Assembly: GCF_008843145.1 (NCBI RefSeq)
Contig: NZ_CP030265.1
Location: 3,526,501-3,590,500 of the forward strand
Length of the DNA: 64,000 nucleotides
From: Skermanella pratensis
Lineage (GTDB): Bacteria > Pseudomonadota > Alphaproteobacteria > Azospirillales > Azospirillaceae
Direction of reading: 5' to 3'
Positions 35,568 to 44,237 of this stretch are shown in pieces (the stretch's first letter is position 1; each line of letters opens with the position of its first letter). The position numbers and the translations under genes were made by a program. The notes under the pieces were generated by a model that saw only the letters and a program-made list of their open reading frames with translations, ran no database searches and had not been told where the DNA came from.

Positions 35568-36581
35568 CTAGAAGCCGGTCAGGACGATCTTGCCGATCGA
35601 CCGCCCGCTCTCCAGGGCTTGGTGGGCCTTGCGCAGGTTCGCGGCATTGATCGTGCCGAATTCCTGTCCGAGGGTGGTCCTGATAAGTCCCTCGTCGACC
35701 AGGGCCGAGACCTCGTCGAGCAGCTTGTGCTGCTGGATCATGTCGGGCGTCTCGTGCATGGCGCGGACGAACATCAGCTCGATGTGAAGGGTCCCGGCCT
35801 TGCCCTTGATCTGCATGACGTCCAGGGACGCCGGATCGTCGATCAGGGTGATCTCGCCCTGCGGGGCCAGCACCTTGACGATCTCCGCCCAGTGCTTGTC
35901 GGTGTGCGTCAGGGACAGGACGTAGCGCACGGTCGGATGCCCGATCCTCGCCAGTTCCTCCGACAGGGGCTTCGAATGGTCGATCACGTGATGCCCGCCC
36001 GAGGCCGCCACCCAATCCCTGGTTTCCGGCCGGGAGGCCGTGCCGATGATGGTCAGGTTGGTCAGCCTGCGGGCGAGTTGAACCGCGATCGACCCGACGC
36101 CCCCGGCCGCCCCGATGATCAGGATGGCGTCGTCGGTCGGTGCCTTGCCGATCGGAATGCGGAACCGGTCGAACAGGCATTCCCACGCGGTGATGGCGGT
36201 CAGCGGCAACGCGGCGGCCTGGGTGAACGAAAGGCTTCTGGGCTTGTGGCCGGCGATTCGCTCGTCCACCAGTCCGTATTCCGCGTTGCTGCCCGGGCGG
36301 GTGATGCTGCCGGCATAGAAGACCTCGTCGCCGGGCTTGAAAAGGGTGGCGTCACGCCCGACCGCCTCCACCACGCCGGCGGCATCCCATCCCAGGATCA
36401 CCGGCTGTCCGGGCGTTCCGGCGCGTCGCATGCGGACCTTGGTATCGACGGGATTGACCGACACCGCCTCGATCCGCACCAGCAGGTCGCGCGGTCCCGG
36501 TTCCGGCCTGGGCGCTTCGAAGTCGAACAGGGAGCGTTCTTCCGAGATGGGCAGGCTTTCGATGTAGCCGACGGCTTTCAT
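35568..36581 (-). CDS. Zinc-type alcohol dehydrogenase-like / quinone oxidoreductase family protein
   Basis: 337 residues from ATG 36581 with AAGGAG 9 bases upstream. Medium-chain reductase fold: GroES-like N-terminus (VSVNPVDTKVRMR, ILGWDAAGVVEAVG, GDEVFYAG) and NADPH-binding Rossmann segment (ILIIGAAGGVGSIAVQLAR). Catalytic zinc ligands of true alcohol dehydrogenases are missing (no GHE motif), so it is probably a NADPH:quinone/enone reductase of the zinc-binding alcohol dehydrogenase family. A divergent LysR remnant lies beside it. In this family a divergent LysR regulator is the usual partner, so control has probably been lost or moved. Confidence 0.88.
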   Translation of the reverse strand: MKAVGYIESLPISEERSLFDFEAPRPEPGPRDLLVRIEAVSVNPVDTKVRMRRAGTPGQPVILGWDAAGVVEAVGRDATLFKPGDEVFYAGSITRPGSNAEYGLVDERIAGHKPRSLSFTQAAALPLTAITAWECLFDRFRIPIGKAPTDDAILIIGAAGGVGSIAVQLARRLTNLTIIGTASRPETRDWVAASGGHHVIDHSKPLSEELARIGHPTVRYVLSLTHTDKHWAEIVKVLAPQGEITLIDDPASLDVMQIKGKAGTLHIELMFVRAMHETPDMIQQHKLLDEVSALVDEGLIRTTLGQEFGTINAANLRKAHQALESGRSIGKIVLTGF

Positions 36582-36672
36582 GTGCTTGTTCTCCTTCATG
36601 AACCTGTCGCCGAGATGGATCATCGGCGCTGATCATATAATTGGCTTGAACCCGAATTGACCATTTGACCTC

Positions 36673-37036
36673 ATGTCGGTCACCGCTCCCGCCTCCTTCG
36701 GGCGCCAGTACAACTCGCCGATCCTGCCCGAACTCCTGAAGGTCCATCCCAGGCTGCGGGTGCGGATGCACCTGATGGACCATGTGGTCGATGTCGTGGC
36801 GCAGGGGATCGACGTCGCCATCCGCATCGGCGCTGCCCGACAGCACGCTGGTGGCGACGCGGCTGTTGCCGATCCTTGGGGAATACCCGCTGGCGGGCGA
36901 CAGCGCGATCCGGGCGGTCTATCCCAGTGTACGCTCGCTGCCGGTACGGGTCAGGCTGTTCATCCATTTCCTGAAGCAAAGCTTCGGGCAACCGCCTCCC
37001 TACCGGGATACCGCGGACGCCGCCGAAGGGCAGTGA
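36673..37036 (+). pseudogene. Degraded LysR-family regulator (effector domain remnants)
   Basis: Two frames together spell pieces of a LysR effector domain. Frame one (36673-~36840) gives VTAPASFGRQYNSPILPELL, LKVHPRLRVRMHLMDHVVDV and VAQGIDVAIRIGA. The text then continues in another frame as ALPDSTLVATRLLPI. It then jumps, missing about 80 residues, to the family's end: GDSAIRAVYPSVRSLPVRVR, then LFIHFLKQSFGQPPPY. The DNA-binding N-terminus is absent. So there are a frameshift, an internal deletion and an N-terminal loss. It faces the reductase at 35568-36581 divergently, the usual place of its regulator. Confidence 0.82.
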
Positions 37037-37141
37037 TGCTCCTTACTAAATGATTAATTCTTATTCTCACCGCTAACGTGTTATTAACCATCCCTATCGA
37101 CGCGGGTGCTGCGCACCCCTCCTCCTTCAAGGGATCCCACG

Positions 37142-38149
37142 ATGACGACCCGCATGGGCAGCCCGGTACGCGATGTCCTTTACGGAACCCGGTGGGCGGA
37201 CACGCTCCGCGGCGGAGCCGGCAACGACTACCTGAACGGACAGGGCGGCAACGACAGCCTGTTCGGCGGCACGGGTGACGACAAACTGGACGGCGGAACC
37301 GGCGACGACACGCTGCGGGGAGGCGACGGGATCGACACCCTGTTCGGCGGAGACGGCTCGGACGTCCTCCACGGCGACGCCGGCAACGACTATCTCTCCG
37401 GCGGCGCCGGTTTCGACCAGCTCTTCGGCGGCGCCGGCAACGACCGTCTGGTCGGCGGCGAAGGGACCAACGACTTGTCCGGCGGTAGCGGCAACGACGT
37501 CCTGGTTCTGGAAGAACATGGGACGGTCCGGGAGACCGCCTCCCGTTTCTCCGGCGGGACGGGGCACGACACCCTGCACGTCATCGCGGACGGTGCCCGG
37601 GTGCTGGTGGATCCCTACACCGGATCGACCGCGACGGCACCGGCGCGCATCTCGATCGATCTCGACGACGCGGGGTCCGGTGGCAGCCTGTGGTTCCAGG
37701 ACCGCAATGGCTGGGCCTTCGAAGCGGCGGGCACGCTCGACGGGATCGAGGCCTTCACCGTCTCCGACGATACCCGGCTGGACTTCCATGGCGGAGCCGG
37801 CGACGCGACGGTCACCGGCGGCCGTCACGCCGACCTGTTCGAGGGCGGATCGGGCGACGAGACCTTTGCCGGCGGCGGCGGGGCCGACCTGTTCCTGATG
37901 TCCTGGCACGGCCCGTCCCAGGGAATGGGCCATGACCGGATCACCGGCTTCAAAGCCGCCGAAGGCGACCGCATCGCTTCCGCGTTCTTCACCGGGACGC
38001 ACGGTGTCGATCTGAAAACGAGCTGGATCGAGAAGAACGGACATACGATCTTCACCAGCCGGATGCCCGACGGAACGGTCGTCCACACGCTCGACGTGGA
38101 CGCCGTCGGGCTGCCCAAGGGAACCATGGCCGACCACGGCTGGGTGTGA
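37142..38149 (+). CDS. RTX calcium-binding secreted protein
   Basis: 335 residues from ATG 37142 (AAGGGA 8 bases upstream). The first ~125 residues are nearly pure RTX nonapeptides, e.g. GGAGNDYLNGQGGNDSLFGG and GGTGDDKLDGGTGDDTLRGG. A beta-rich domain (ARISIDLDDAGSGGSLWFQD) follows, then a second RTX pair (HGGAGDATVTGG, FEGGSGDETFAGGGGADLF) and a peptidase M10/serralysin-like C-terminal end (DRITGFKAAEGDRIA). No N-terminal signal, as expected for type I secretion. No catalytic domain is seen, so a structural or adhesive role is more likely. Confidence 0.87.
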   Translation: MTTRMGSPVRDVLYGTRWADTLRGGAGNDYLNGQGGNDSLFGGTGDDKLDGGTGDDTLRGGDGIDTLFGGDGSDVLHGDAGNDYLSGGAGFDQLFGGAGNDRLVGGEGTNDLSGGSGNDVLVLEEHGTVRETASRFSGGTGHDTLHVIADGARVLVDPYTGSTATAPARISIDLDDAGSGGSLWFQDRNGWAFEAAGTLDGIEAFTVSDDTRLDFHGGAGDATVTGGRHADLFEGGSGDETFAGGGGADLFLMSWHGPSQGMGHDRITGFKAAEGDRIASAFFTGTHGVDLKTSWIEKNGHTIFTSRMPDGTVVHTLDVDAVGLPKGTMADHGWV

Positions 38150-38166
38150 GGCTTCGGGCGCGGCCG

Positions 38167-39201
38167 TCAGGCGAACCGGTGGATCGTGGTCGAACGAAAG
38201 GCTTCGCCGGGGTCCAGGCGGGTCGACGGGAAATGCGGGCGATTGGGCGAGTCCGGGAAATGCTGGGTTTCCAGGCACAGCGCATCGCCCTGGCGGTAGA
38301 GCTTCCCGGCGGCGCCGGTCAGCGTGCCGTCGAGATAATTGCCGCTGTAGAACTGGACGCCGGGCTCGGTCGTCAGCACCTCCATCACCCGTCCCGACAC
38401 CGGGTCGCGCACCCGGGCGGCCAGCGTCAGTTCACCGGGCGAAGGCTTGTCGAGCACATAGTTGTGATCGTAGCCCCGCGTGATGGCAAGCTGCGGATGA
38501 CCGTCGCGCAGGCGGGCGCCGATCATGGTGGGCCGGGTGAAGTCGAACGGCGTTCCCGCCACCGGTTCGACGGCGCCGGTCGGAATCGAGGTCTGGTCGA
38601 CCGGCGTGTAGTGCGAGGCGTTCAGGTAGACCTCGTGCCCCTCGACGGTGCCGGAGCCGTCGCCCGCCAGGTTGAAGAAGCTGTGGTTGGTCAGGTTGAC
38701 GACGGTCGGCCGGTCGGTGACCGCGTGGTAATCGATCCGCAGCGTATTGTCGTCGCCGAGCGTGTAGGTGACGGTCACGTCGAGGGTGCCGGGATAGCCC
38801 TCCTCCCCATGGGCGCTCCGGTATGACAGGGCGAGCACGCCGTCCCCGGCGCGGTCGGCCCGCCAGATCCGGGTGTTGAAGCCGTCCGGGCCGCCATGCA
38901 GGGCGTTGGGACCGTTGTTGACGGCCAGCGTGAAATCCTCGCCGTCGAGAGTGAACCGGCCCTTCGCGATCCGGTTGGCGTAACGGCCGATGATGGCGCC
39001 GAAATAGCGGCCGGGCTCCGCGTAATCTTCCAGCCGGTCGAAGCCCAGGACGACGTTGGCGACGCGGCCCGCGGAGTCCGGCACATGGAGCGCCTTGACG
39101 ACGCCCCCGTAGGTCAGGATCTCCACCGTCATCCCGCCGTCGTTCGCCAGCGTGTGGAGGTCGACGCCCTCGCCGAAGGGCCGTTTCTCATGCCTTGCCA
39201 T
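38167..39201 (-). CDS. galM: Aldose 1-epimerase (galactose mutarotase)
   Basis: A 344-residue beta-sandwich enzyme interconverting anomers of aldoses. Family motifs are visible: YGGVVKALHVPD, GRYANRIAKGRF, NNGPNALHGGPDGF, the catalytic-His segment NLTNHSFFNLAGDG, and the catalytic-Glu segment TTEPGVQFYSGNYLDGT. It is the distal gene, 11 bp after the glycerate kinase, of the minus-strand cluster with tartronate semialdehyde reductase, GntR regulator and uronate dehydrogenase. A role in preparing the pyranose form of uronic acids or sugars for oxidation fits. Confidence 0.93.
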   Translation of the reverse strand: MARHEKRPFGEGVDLHTLANDGGMTVEILTYGGVVKALHVPDSAGRVANVVLGFDRLEDYAEPGRYFGAIIGRYANRIAKGRFTLDGEDFTLAVNNGPNALHGGPDGFNTRIWRADRAGDGVLALSYRSAHGEEGYPGTLDVTVTYTLGDDNTLRIDYHAVTDRPTVVNLTNHSFFNLAGDGSGTVEGHEVYLNASHYTPVDQTSIPTGAVEPVAGTPFDFTRPTMIGARLRDGHPQLAITRGYDHNYVLDKPSPGELTLAARVRDPVSGRVMEVLTTEPGVQFYSGNYLDGTLTGAAGKLYRQGDALCLETQHFPDSPNRPHFPSTRLDPGEAFRSTTIHRFA

Positions 39202-39211
39202 GCCGGGCTCC

Positions 39212-40483
39212 CTACTCCGCCGGATCGATCAGGATGGCGCGGAAATCGTTGACGTTGGTCAGGGTCGGTCCGGTGATGACCTGGTCGCCCAGCGCCTCGA
39301 AGAAAGTATGGCCGTCGTTGTCGGCCAGCTTCGCCTTCGCGCCGATGCCGCGTTCGGCGGCGCGGAGCAGCGTGTCGGGGGTGATGATGGCGCCGGCCAC
39401 CTCCTCCGCTCCGTCGATGCCGTCGGTATCGCCTGCGATGCCCCAGATCCCCTTGGCGCCGTTGAGCGCGACGGCGGTGGAGAGCAGGAACTCGACGTTG
39501 CGCCCGCCCTTGCCCTCGCCGCGCACCGTCACCGTCGTCTCGCCGCCGGACAGCAGGACGCAGGGCGCCGGCAGCGGGTGGCCGTGGGTCGCGGCGGAGA
39601 GCGCGATGCCGGCCATGATCTTGCCGACCTCCGTCGCCTCCCCCTCCAGCGCGTCTCCCAGGAGCAGCGGGGTCACCCCGGCCTTGCGGGCCACTTCGGC
39701 GGCGGCTTCGAGCGAGAGCTGCGGCGTCGCGATCATCACGTTGGTGACGTTGGCGAGGCGCGGGTCGCCGGGCTTGGGAGTCTCGTCCTCGCCCCGGTCC
39801 AGGTGGCGCTGCACGGCATCGGACGGCGTGATGTTGTAGCGCCGGAGCACGGCCCGGGCGTCCTCGAAGGTGGACGGGTCCGGGACCGTGGGGCCGGAGG
39901 CGATGACCGAGGGATCGTCGCCGGGCACGTCGGAGATCAGCAGGCTGACGACCTTGGCGGGATGAGCCGCCGCACCCAGCCGCCCGCCCTTGATCGCCGA
40001 GAGGTGCTTGCGGACCGCGTTCATCTGCCCGATGTCGGCGCCGGAAGCGAGCAGCGCCTTGTTGACCGCCTGCTTGTCCTCCAGCGTCAGGCCCGGCGCC
40101 GGCAGCGCCAGCAGGGCCGATCCGCCGCCGGATATCAGGAACAGCACCAAGTCGTCAGGCCCCGCCCCTTCCGCCAGTTCGAGCACGCGCGCGGCGGCGG
40201 CATGGCCGGCCGCGTCGGGAACCGGATGGGACGCCTCCACGATCTCGATATGGCGGCACGGCACGGCATGCCCGTAGCGGGTGATCACCAGCCCTTCGAG
40301 GGGACCCGGCCAGTGATCCTCGACCGCCTTCGCCATGGCGGCGGAAGCCTTGCCGGCTCCGAGCACGATGGTGCGGCCCTTGGGCGGCGGCGGAAGGTGC
40401 CGCGGCACGACTTTCTCCGGCAATGCCGCATCGACCGCGGCATCGAACATCGCCCTCAGCAGATCGCGCTGCCGTGTCGCCAT
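39212..40483 (-). CDS. ttuD: Glycerate 2-kinase (MOFRL/TtuD family)
   Basis: 423 residues from ATG 40483 (GGAAAGGG upstream). Type-II glycerate kinase, DUF4147 plus MOFRL: TIVLGAGKASAAMAKAVEDH, ISGGGSALLALPAPGLTLED, MNAVRKHLSAIKGGRLG, SDVPGDDPSVIASGPTVPD, and C-terminal LLSGGETTVTVRGEGKGGRN, with AGDTDGIDG. It makes 2-phosphoglycerate from D-glycerate. The older label hydroxypyruvate reductase is less likely. It follows tartronate semialdehyde reductase directly, the two consecutive steps from tartronate semialdehyde to central metabolism. Confidence 0.92.
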   Translation of the reverse strand: MATRQRDLLRAMFDAAVDAALPEKVVPRHLPPPPKGRTIVLGAGKASAAMAKAVEDHWPGPLEGLVITRYGHAVPCRHIEIVEASHPVPDAAGHAAAARVLELAEGAGPDDLVLFLISGGGSALLALPAPGLTLEDKQAVNKALLASGADIGQMNAVRKHLSAIKGGRLGAAAHPAKVVSLLISDVPGDDPSVIASGPTVPDPSTFEDARAVLRRYNITPSDAVQRHLDRGEDETPKPGDPRLANVTNVMIATPQLSLEAAAEVARKAGVTPLLLGDALEGEATEVGKIMAGIALSAATHGHPLPAPCVLLSGGETTVTVRGEGKGGRNVEFLLSTAVALNGAKGIWGIAGDTDGIDGAEEVAGAIITPDTLLRAAERGIGAKAKLADNDGHTFFEALGDQVITGPTLTNVNDFRAILIDPAE

Positions 40484-40535
40484 GATGGGTGTCCCTTTCC
40501 CTGTGTAGCGCCCGTTCGGGCCGTTCTGGGGCGCT

Positions 40536-41423
40536 CTACTTGGCGCCGATCTCGTGGTTTGCCATAAGTTCGAGGGCTCGCACCAGCGCCGAATGATCCC
40601 AGGCATTGCCGCCGTTGGCCGAGCAGGTGTTGAACAGCTCCTGGCAGGTGGCGGTGTTGGGCAACGCCACCTTCAGCTCGCGGGCACCCTGGAGCGCCAG
40701 GTTGAGGTCCTTCCGGTGCAGCTCGATGCGGAAGCCGGGATCGAAGGTCCGCTTGATCATCCGTTCGCCATGGACTTCCAGGATCTTGGAGCTGGCGAAT
40801 CCGCCCATCAGCGCCTGCCGGACCTTCGCGGGGTCGGCTCCCGCCTTGGAGGCGAACAGCAGCGCCTCGCCGACCGCCTCGATGGTCAGCGCCACGATGA
40901 TCTGGTTGGCGACCTTGGTGGTCTGCCCGTCGCCGTTGCCGCCGACCAGGGTGACGTTCTTGCCCATCAGGTCGAACAGCGGCTTGACCTTGTCGAACAC
41001 GGCCTGCTCGCCGCCGACCATGATGGTCAGCGTTCCGGCCTTGGCCCCGACCTCGCCGCCGGACACGGGCGCGTCGAGGTAGTCGCAGCCCAGCTCGTTG
41101 ACCCGCCGGGCGAACTCCTTGGTCGCCATGGGGGCGATCGAGCTCATGTCGACAACCACCTTGCCGGAACCGAGGCCCGAGGCGACGCCGTCGGCGCCGA
41201 ACAGCGTCTCCTCGACGTCGGGGGTGTCGGGGACCATCAGGATGACGACGTCGGCCGCCTCCGCGACCGCACGCCGGGTCCCGACGATCTTGGCGCCGCC
41301 CTCGACCAGCTCTTCCGGGATGGGCGAGCGGTGCTTGACCAAGGTCAGCTCGTGGCCGGCGGACAGGATGCGCCCCGCCATGGGGCGGCCCATGATGCCG
41401 AGCCCGATGAAACCTACCTTCAT
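40536..41423 (-). CDS. garR: 2-hydroxy-3-oxopropionate (tartronate semialdehyde) reductase
   Basis: 295 residues, beta-hydroxyacid dehydrogenase family. NAD-binding VGFIGLGIMGRPMAGRIL lies at residues 3-20. Substrate motif DAPVSGGEVGAKAGTLTIMV and the catalytic-lysine helix GDGQTTKVANQIIVALT follow, with the C-terminal FRIELHRKDLNLAL motif. It reduces tartronate semialdehyde to D-glycerate. ATG 41423 forms an ATGA overlap with the stop of the GntR regulator, so the two are translationally coupled. Confidence 0.94.
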   Translation of the reverse strand: MKVGFIGLGIMGRPMAGRILSAGHELTLVKHRSPIPEELVEGGAKIVGTRRAVAEAADVVILMVPDTPDVEETLFGADGVASGLGSGKVVVDMSSIAPMATKEFARRVNELGCDYLDAPVSGGEVGAKAGTLTIMVGGEQAVFDKVKPLFDLMGKNVTLVGGNGDGQTTKVANQIIVALTIEAVGEALLFASKAGADPAKVRQALMGGFASSKILEVHGERMIKRTFDPGFRIELHRKDLNLALQGARELKVALPNTATCQELFNTCSANGGNAWDHSALVRALELMANHEIGAK

Positions 41424-42118
41424 GTCCCTTCTCCTTGATTGTCGCCCTGCCGAGCCGGTACGGGCCAATCGTCGGCCAGCATGATCTTCTCGACTCCGGC
41501 CAGATGCCGGCGCATCGCGTCGCGCGCGGCAGGCCCGTCGCGGCGGCCCAGCGCGTCGAGGATGCCAGCATGCTCCGCCAGCGATGCCCGATGGTTCTCG
41601 GGCAGGCCGCTGCGCCGGCTCAGCCCGTCGAAGATCGGCTCGCCGGAGTCGTCCCACAGCCGCTCGACCATCGAGGCAAGCACGGAGTTGCCGGTCGCGC
41701 GGGCGATCCGGGCGTGGAACAGGCGGTCGGCGGTCCGGACGTCCTGCCCGGATGCGACCCCGTCCCGCATCAGGTCCAGCGCCTGGGCGATCGAGGCGAG
41801 GTCGTCGGCGGTGGCGCGGCCGGCGGCGGCGAAGGCGACCTCCGGCTCGATCAGCAGGCGCGCGGCGATCAGCTCGAACGGGCTCGGACCGATATCGGGC
41901 GCCGAGAAGAATGGCGATGCCCCTTGCGGAGCCTTGCGGACATAGGCGCCGGACCCGGTCCGGACCTCCACGAGGCCGGCGATCTCCAGCGCGATCATGG
42001 CTTCCCGCACCGTCGGACGGCTGACGCCGAGCTGGCGCGCGAGGTCGCGTTCGGGGGGCAGGCGATGGCCCGGCGGGAGCTCGCCCCGCCGGATCAGGTC
42101 GCCGAGCTGGCCGGCCAC
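41420..42118 (-). CDS. GntR/FadR-family transcription regulator (FCD type)
   Basis: A winged-helix N-terminus (RLPPERDLARQLGVSRPTVR, EAMIALEIAGLVEVRTGSGA) is followed by an FCD effector domain with helical metal/ligand residues (ADRLFHARIARATGN, NHRASLAEHAGILDAL). GTG 42118 is the first conventional start but cuts the first helix: LYQQ upstream in frame fits the family. CTG 42160, with GGAGGA just before, may be the real start. The gene is coupled to garR by ATGA, and it probably responds to an aldarate or uronate and controls this cluster. Confidence 0.9.
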   Translation of the reverse strand: MAGQLGDLIRRGELPPGHRLPPERDLARQLGVSRPTVREAMIALEIAGLVEVRTGSGAYVRKAPQGASPFFSAPDIGPSPFELIAARLLIEPEVAFAAAGRATADDLASIAQALDLMRDGVASGQDVRTADRLFHARIARATGNSVLASMVERLWDDSGEPIFDGLSRRSGLPENHRASLAEHAGILDALGRRDGPAARDAMRRHLAGVEKIMLADDWPVPARQGDNQGEGT

Positions 42119-42203
42119 CTGCTGGTACAGCCGCTGTGTCTCTACGGTCTGGATGGGCAGCGCAAGGTCCTCCGGCTTCCGGCTCGGTGATACCGGCGGA
42201 CGC

Positions 42204-43031
42204 TCAGCGATCGTCGGACGACAGCGGGCGGGGCCGGCGTTCCGGCGGGGTATGGTTCATCGGGGCGAAGCTGCCGCCCTGGTAGCGCTGGCCGACGGCG
42301 TCGAGCGGGTTGGGCTTCGGCAGGATCTCGGCGGCGTAATCCTCGGCATTCTGGCGCGGGCGATAGCCCAGCCGCTCGGCACCCGAATTGTCCCAGTAGG
42401 ACCGCGTGTTGGCCGAGACCCCCCAGACGGCGAGATAGCCGATGTCCGGCGCCGTGACGCAGCGGACGATCAGCTCGATCATGTCCTCGTGGCCGAGCCA
42501 GGTGCTGAGATGGCGGAACTGGGTCGGCCGCTCCTCGGCGGAGCCGATCCGCAGGCTGATTCCCTCGATGCCGTGCTTGTCCCAATACATCCGGGTCATG
42601 GCCTCGCCCCAGACCTTGCTGAGGCCGTAGAAGCCGTCGGGCCGGTAATCGCAGTCGAGGCCAAGCTTCTCCTCGACCGGGTGCATGCCGGTCGCGTGAT
42701 TGGAACTGGCGAAGACGACCCGCCGGACGCCGTGGCGGCGGGCACCCTCGTAGACTTCGTACAGGGCGCGCAGGTTGTTTTCGATGATCTCGGGCAGCGG
42801 CTTCTCGTTGCTGGTGCCGGCCATGTGGACCAGCACGTCGGTGCCGGCGAGCAGCCGGTCCACCACGGCCGGGTCGCGGAGGTCGCCGTGGCAGACCTCC
42901 TCCTCCGGCGAGACCGGGTCGAGCGGGCGTGACCCGCCGGCCGAACGCAGACCGAAGCCGCGGGCCAGCAACGCCGGACGCAGCACGCGCCCGATGGAGC
43001 CGCTGCCCCCGGACAGGGCGACTTTCGTCAT
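42204..43031 (-). CDS. udh: Uronate dehydrogenase-like NAD-dependent oxidoreductase
   Basis: A ~275-residue short-chain/extended dehydrogenase. NAD motif LSGGSGSIGRVLRPALL starts at residue 4. Ser/Tyr/Lys triad positions are in VFASSNHATGMHP and FYGLSKVWGE. The closing segment DAVGQRYQGGSFAPMNHTPP resembles the characterised Agrobacterium uronate dehydrogenase. It oxidises D-galacturonate or D-glucuronate to the aldarolactone. Start ATG 43031; a TTG at 43040 is possible. First gene of the cluster with gntR, garR, ttuD and galM. The aldarate dehydratase and aldolase that should connect the steps are not in the window. Confidence 0.87.
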   Translation of the reverse strand: MTKVALSGGSGSIGRVLRPALLARGFGLRSAGGSRPLDPVSPEEEVCHGDLRDPAVVDRLLAGTDVLVHMAGTSNEKPLPEIIENNLRALYEVYEGARRHGVRRVVFASSNHATGMHPVEEKLGLDCDYRPDGFYGLSKVWGEAMTRMYWDKHGIEGISLRIGSAEERPTQFRHLSTWLGHEDMIELIVRCVTAPDIGYLAVWGVSANTRSYWDNSGAERLGYRPRQNAEDYAAEILPKPNPLDAVGQRYQGGSFAPMNHTPPERRPRPLSSDDR

Positions 43032-43224
43032 TGCGGCCAACTTTCGGTGACGGTGCGGCGTGAAAAGCTGCCTGGTGACGGCATGCGCATTTCCCCCATC
43101 CCTGGTGACAGGCCCGTCTTGCTGTTGCGGGCGTTCGGCATGCCGGTGAGTGTCGATGAAACAGGCACGCCCGTCAACCGGCTAAATGGCCGGGTGGCCT
43201 GACCAATTCAGCCGGATTGCAGGG

Positions 43225-44132
43225 TCAGGCCTTCCGCTCCTGCGCCAGCAGGTAAAGCCCCGAAGCGATGATGATCGCGGCGCCGGCGAAGGTCCAGGGC
43301 GACGGGACGTGGCCGAAGACAAGGTAGCCCAGGGTCACCATGCCGATGATCTGGGCATAGGTGAAGGGAGCCAGGACGGACGCCGGGACGTGCCGGTGGG
43401 CTAGGATGAGCAGGAAATGCCCCGCGGCGCCGAAGAAGCCGGCGCCCCCAGCATCGCCCAGGTCGCAAGGTCGGGCGGCGGCACCCACGCGGCGTATAGC
43501 CAAGGCAGCAGAGCCACCGTCGGGAAAGCCGCCATGACGAGCAGCATGCTGCCGGGCGATTCCGACTGGGCGAGCGACCGGGTCATGATGACATAGCCGG
43601 CGCTGGTGGCGGCAGACGCCAGCGACAGCAGCACTGCCCAATGGACTTCCGCGACGCCGGGCCGGGTCACCACCAGGATCCCGGCGAAACCGACCGCGAT
43701 GGCGACCCAGCGCTTCGGCCCGACCGTCTCCTTCAGGAACAGCACCGACAGGATGGCGATGAACAGCGGTCCCAGGAACTGGATCGTCACCGTTTCGACC
43801 AACTGAAGATAGCGCAGCGCCATGAAGTTGAGGCCGGTGCACAGGGTCAGCAGGGCTGCGCGGCCGACCTGGGCGAAGGGCCGGTTCGTACGCCACGCCG
43901 ACCGGGAACGCCACGGATTCAGGAACACCATGGCGAGGACGAAATGGATCGAGTAGCGGAACCAGACGACCTCCACGGTCGGAACATGCCGGCTGCTGAG
44001 TTTTGCCAACGTGTCCAGGAAGCAGAACAGGGTCACCGCCGCGACGGCGAGCCCTATGCCCTGGAGCCGGCGGCTTCGTGCGAGGGCAGCATCGACCGGA
44101 GCGGCATCGGTCAGCGTCTGGGCTTGGGTCAC
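43225..44132 (-). pseudogene. DMT/EamA transporter broken by a one-base frameshift
   Basis: Reading from GTG 44132 gives two-thirds of an EamA transporter (GIGLAVAAVTLFCFLDTLAK, LTLCTGLNFMALRYLQLVET, QFLGPLFIAILSVLFLKETV, WVAIAVGFAGILVVTRPG). After ATWAMLGA the frame turns to nonsense and stops soon. In the next frame the normal end continues: GFFGAAGHFLLILAHRHVPA, SVLAPFTYAQIIGMVTLGYL, IIIASGLYLLAQERKA. One base is missing within the G/C run near 43443-43450. Ten helices are expected in the restored protein. Either a genuine recent inactivation or a sequencing slip at a homopolymer. Confidence 0.85.
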
Positions 44133-44237
44133 GGCGGTGGTCCGTTCTGCGCGTTGCCGGCAGGAGCAGCCCGGCGGGCGGGGAAGTACCACGCTCAGAT
44201 AGCCGCTGCGCCGCAGGCGGGCAACTCACCTGAATCG

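Noticed and set aside
37142-37500. RTX nonapeptide DNA repeats as a possible tandem-repeat or CRISPR-like array
   Set aside because: The period is 27 bp with drifting sequence and codes for the GGxGxDxUx calcium-binding repeat, so it is protein coding.
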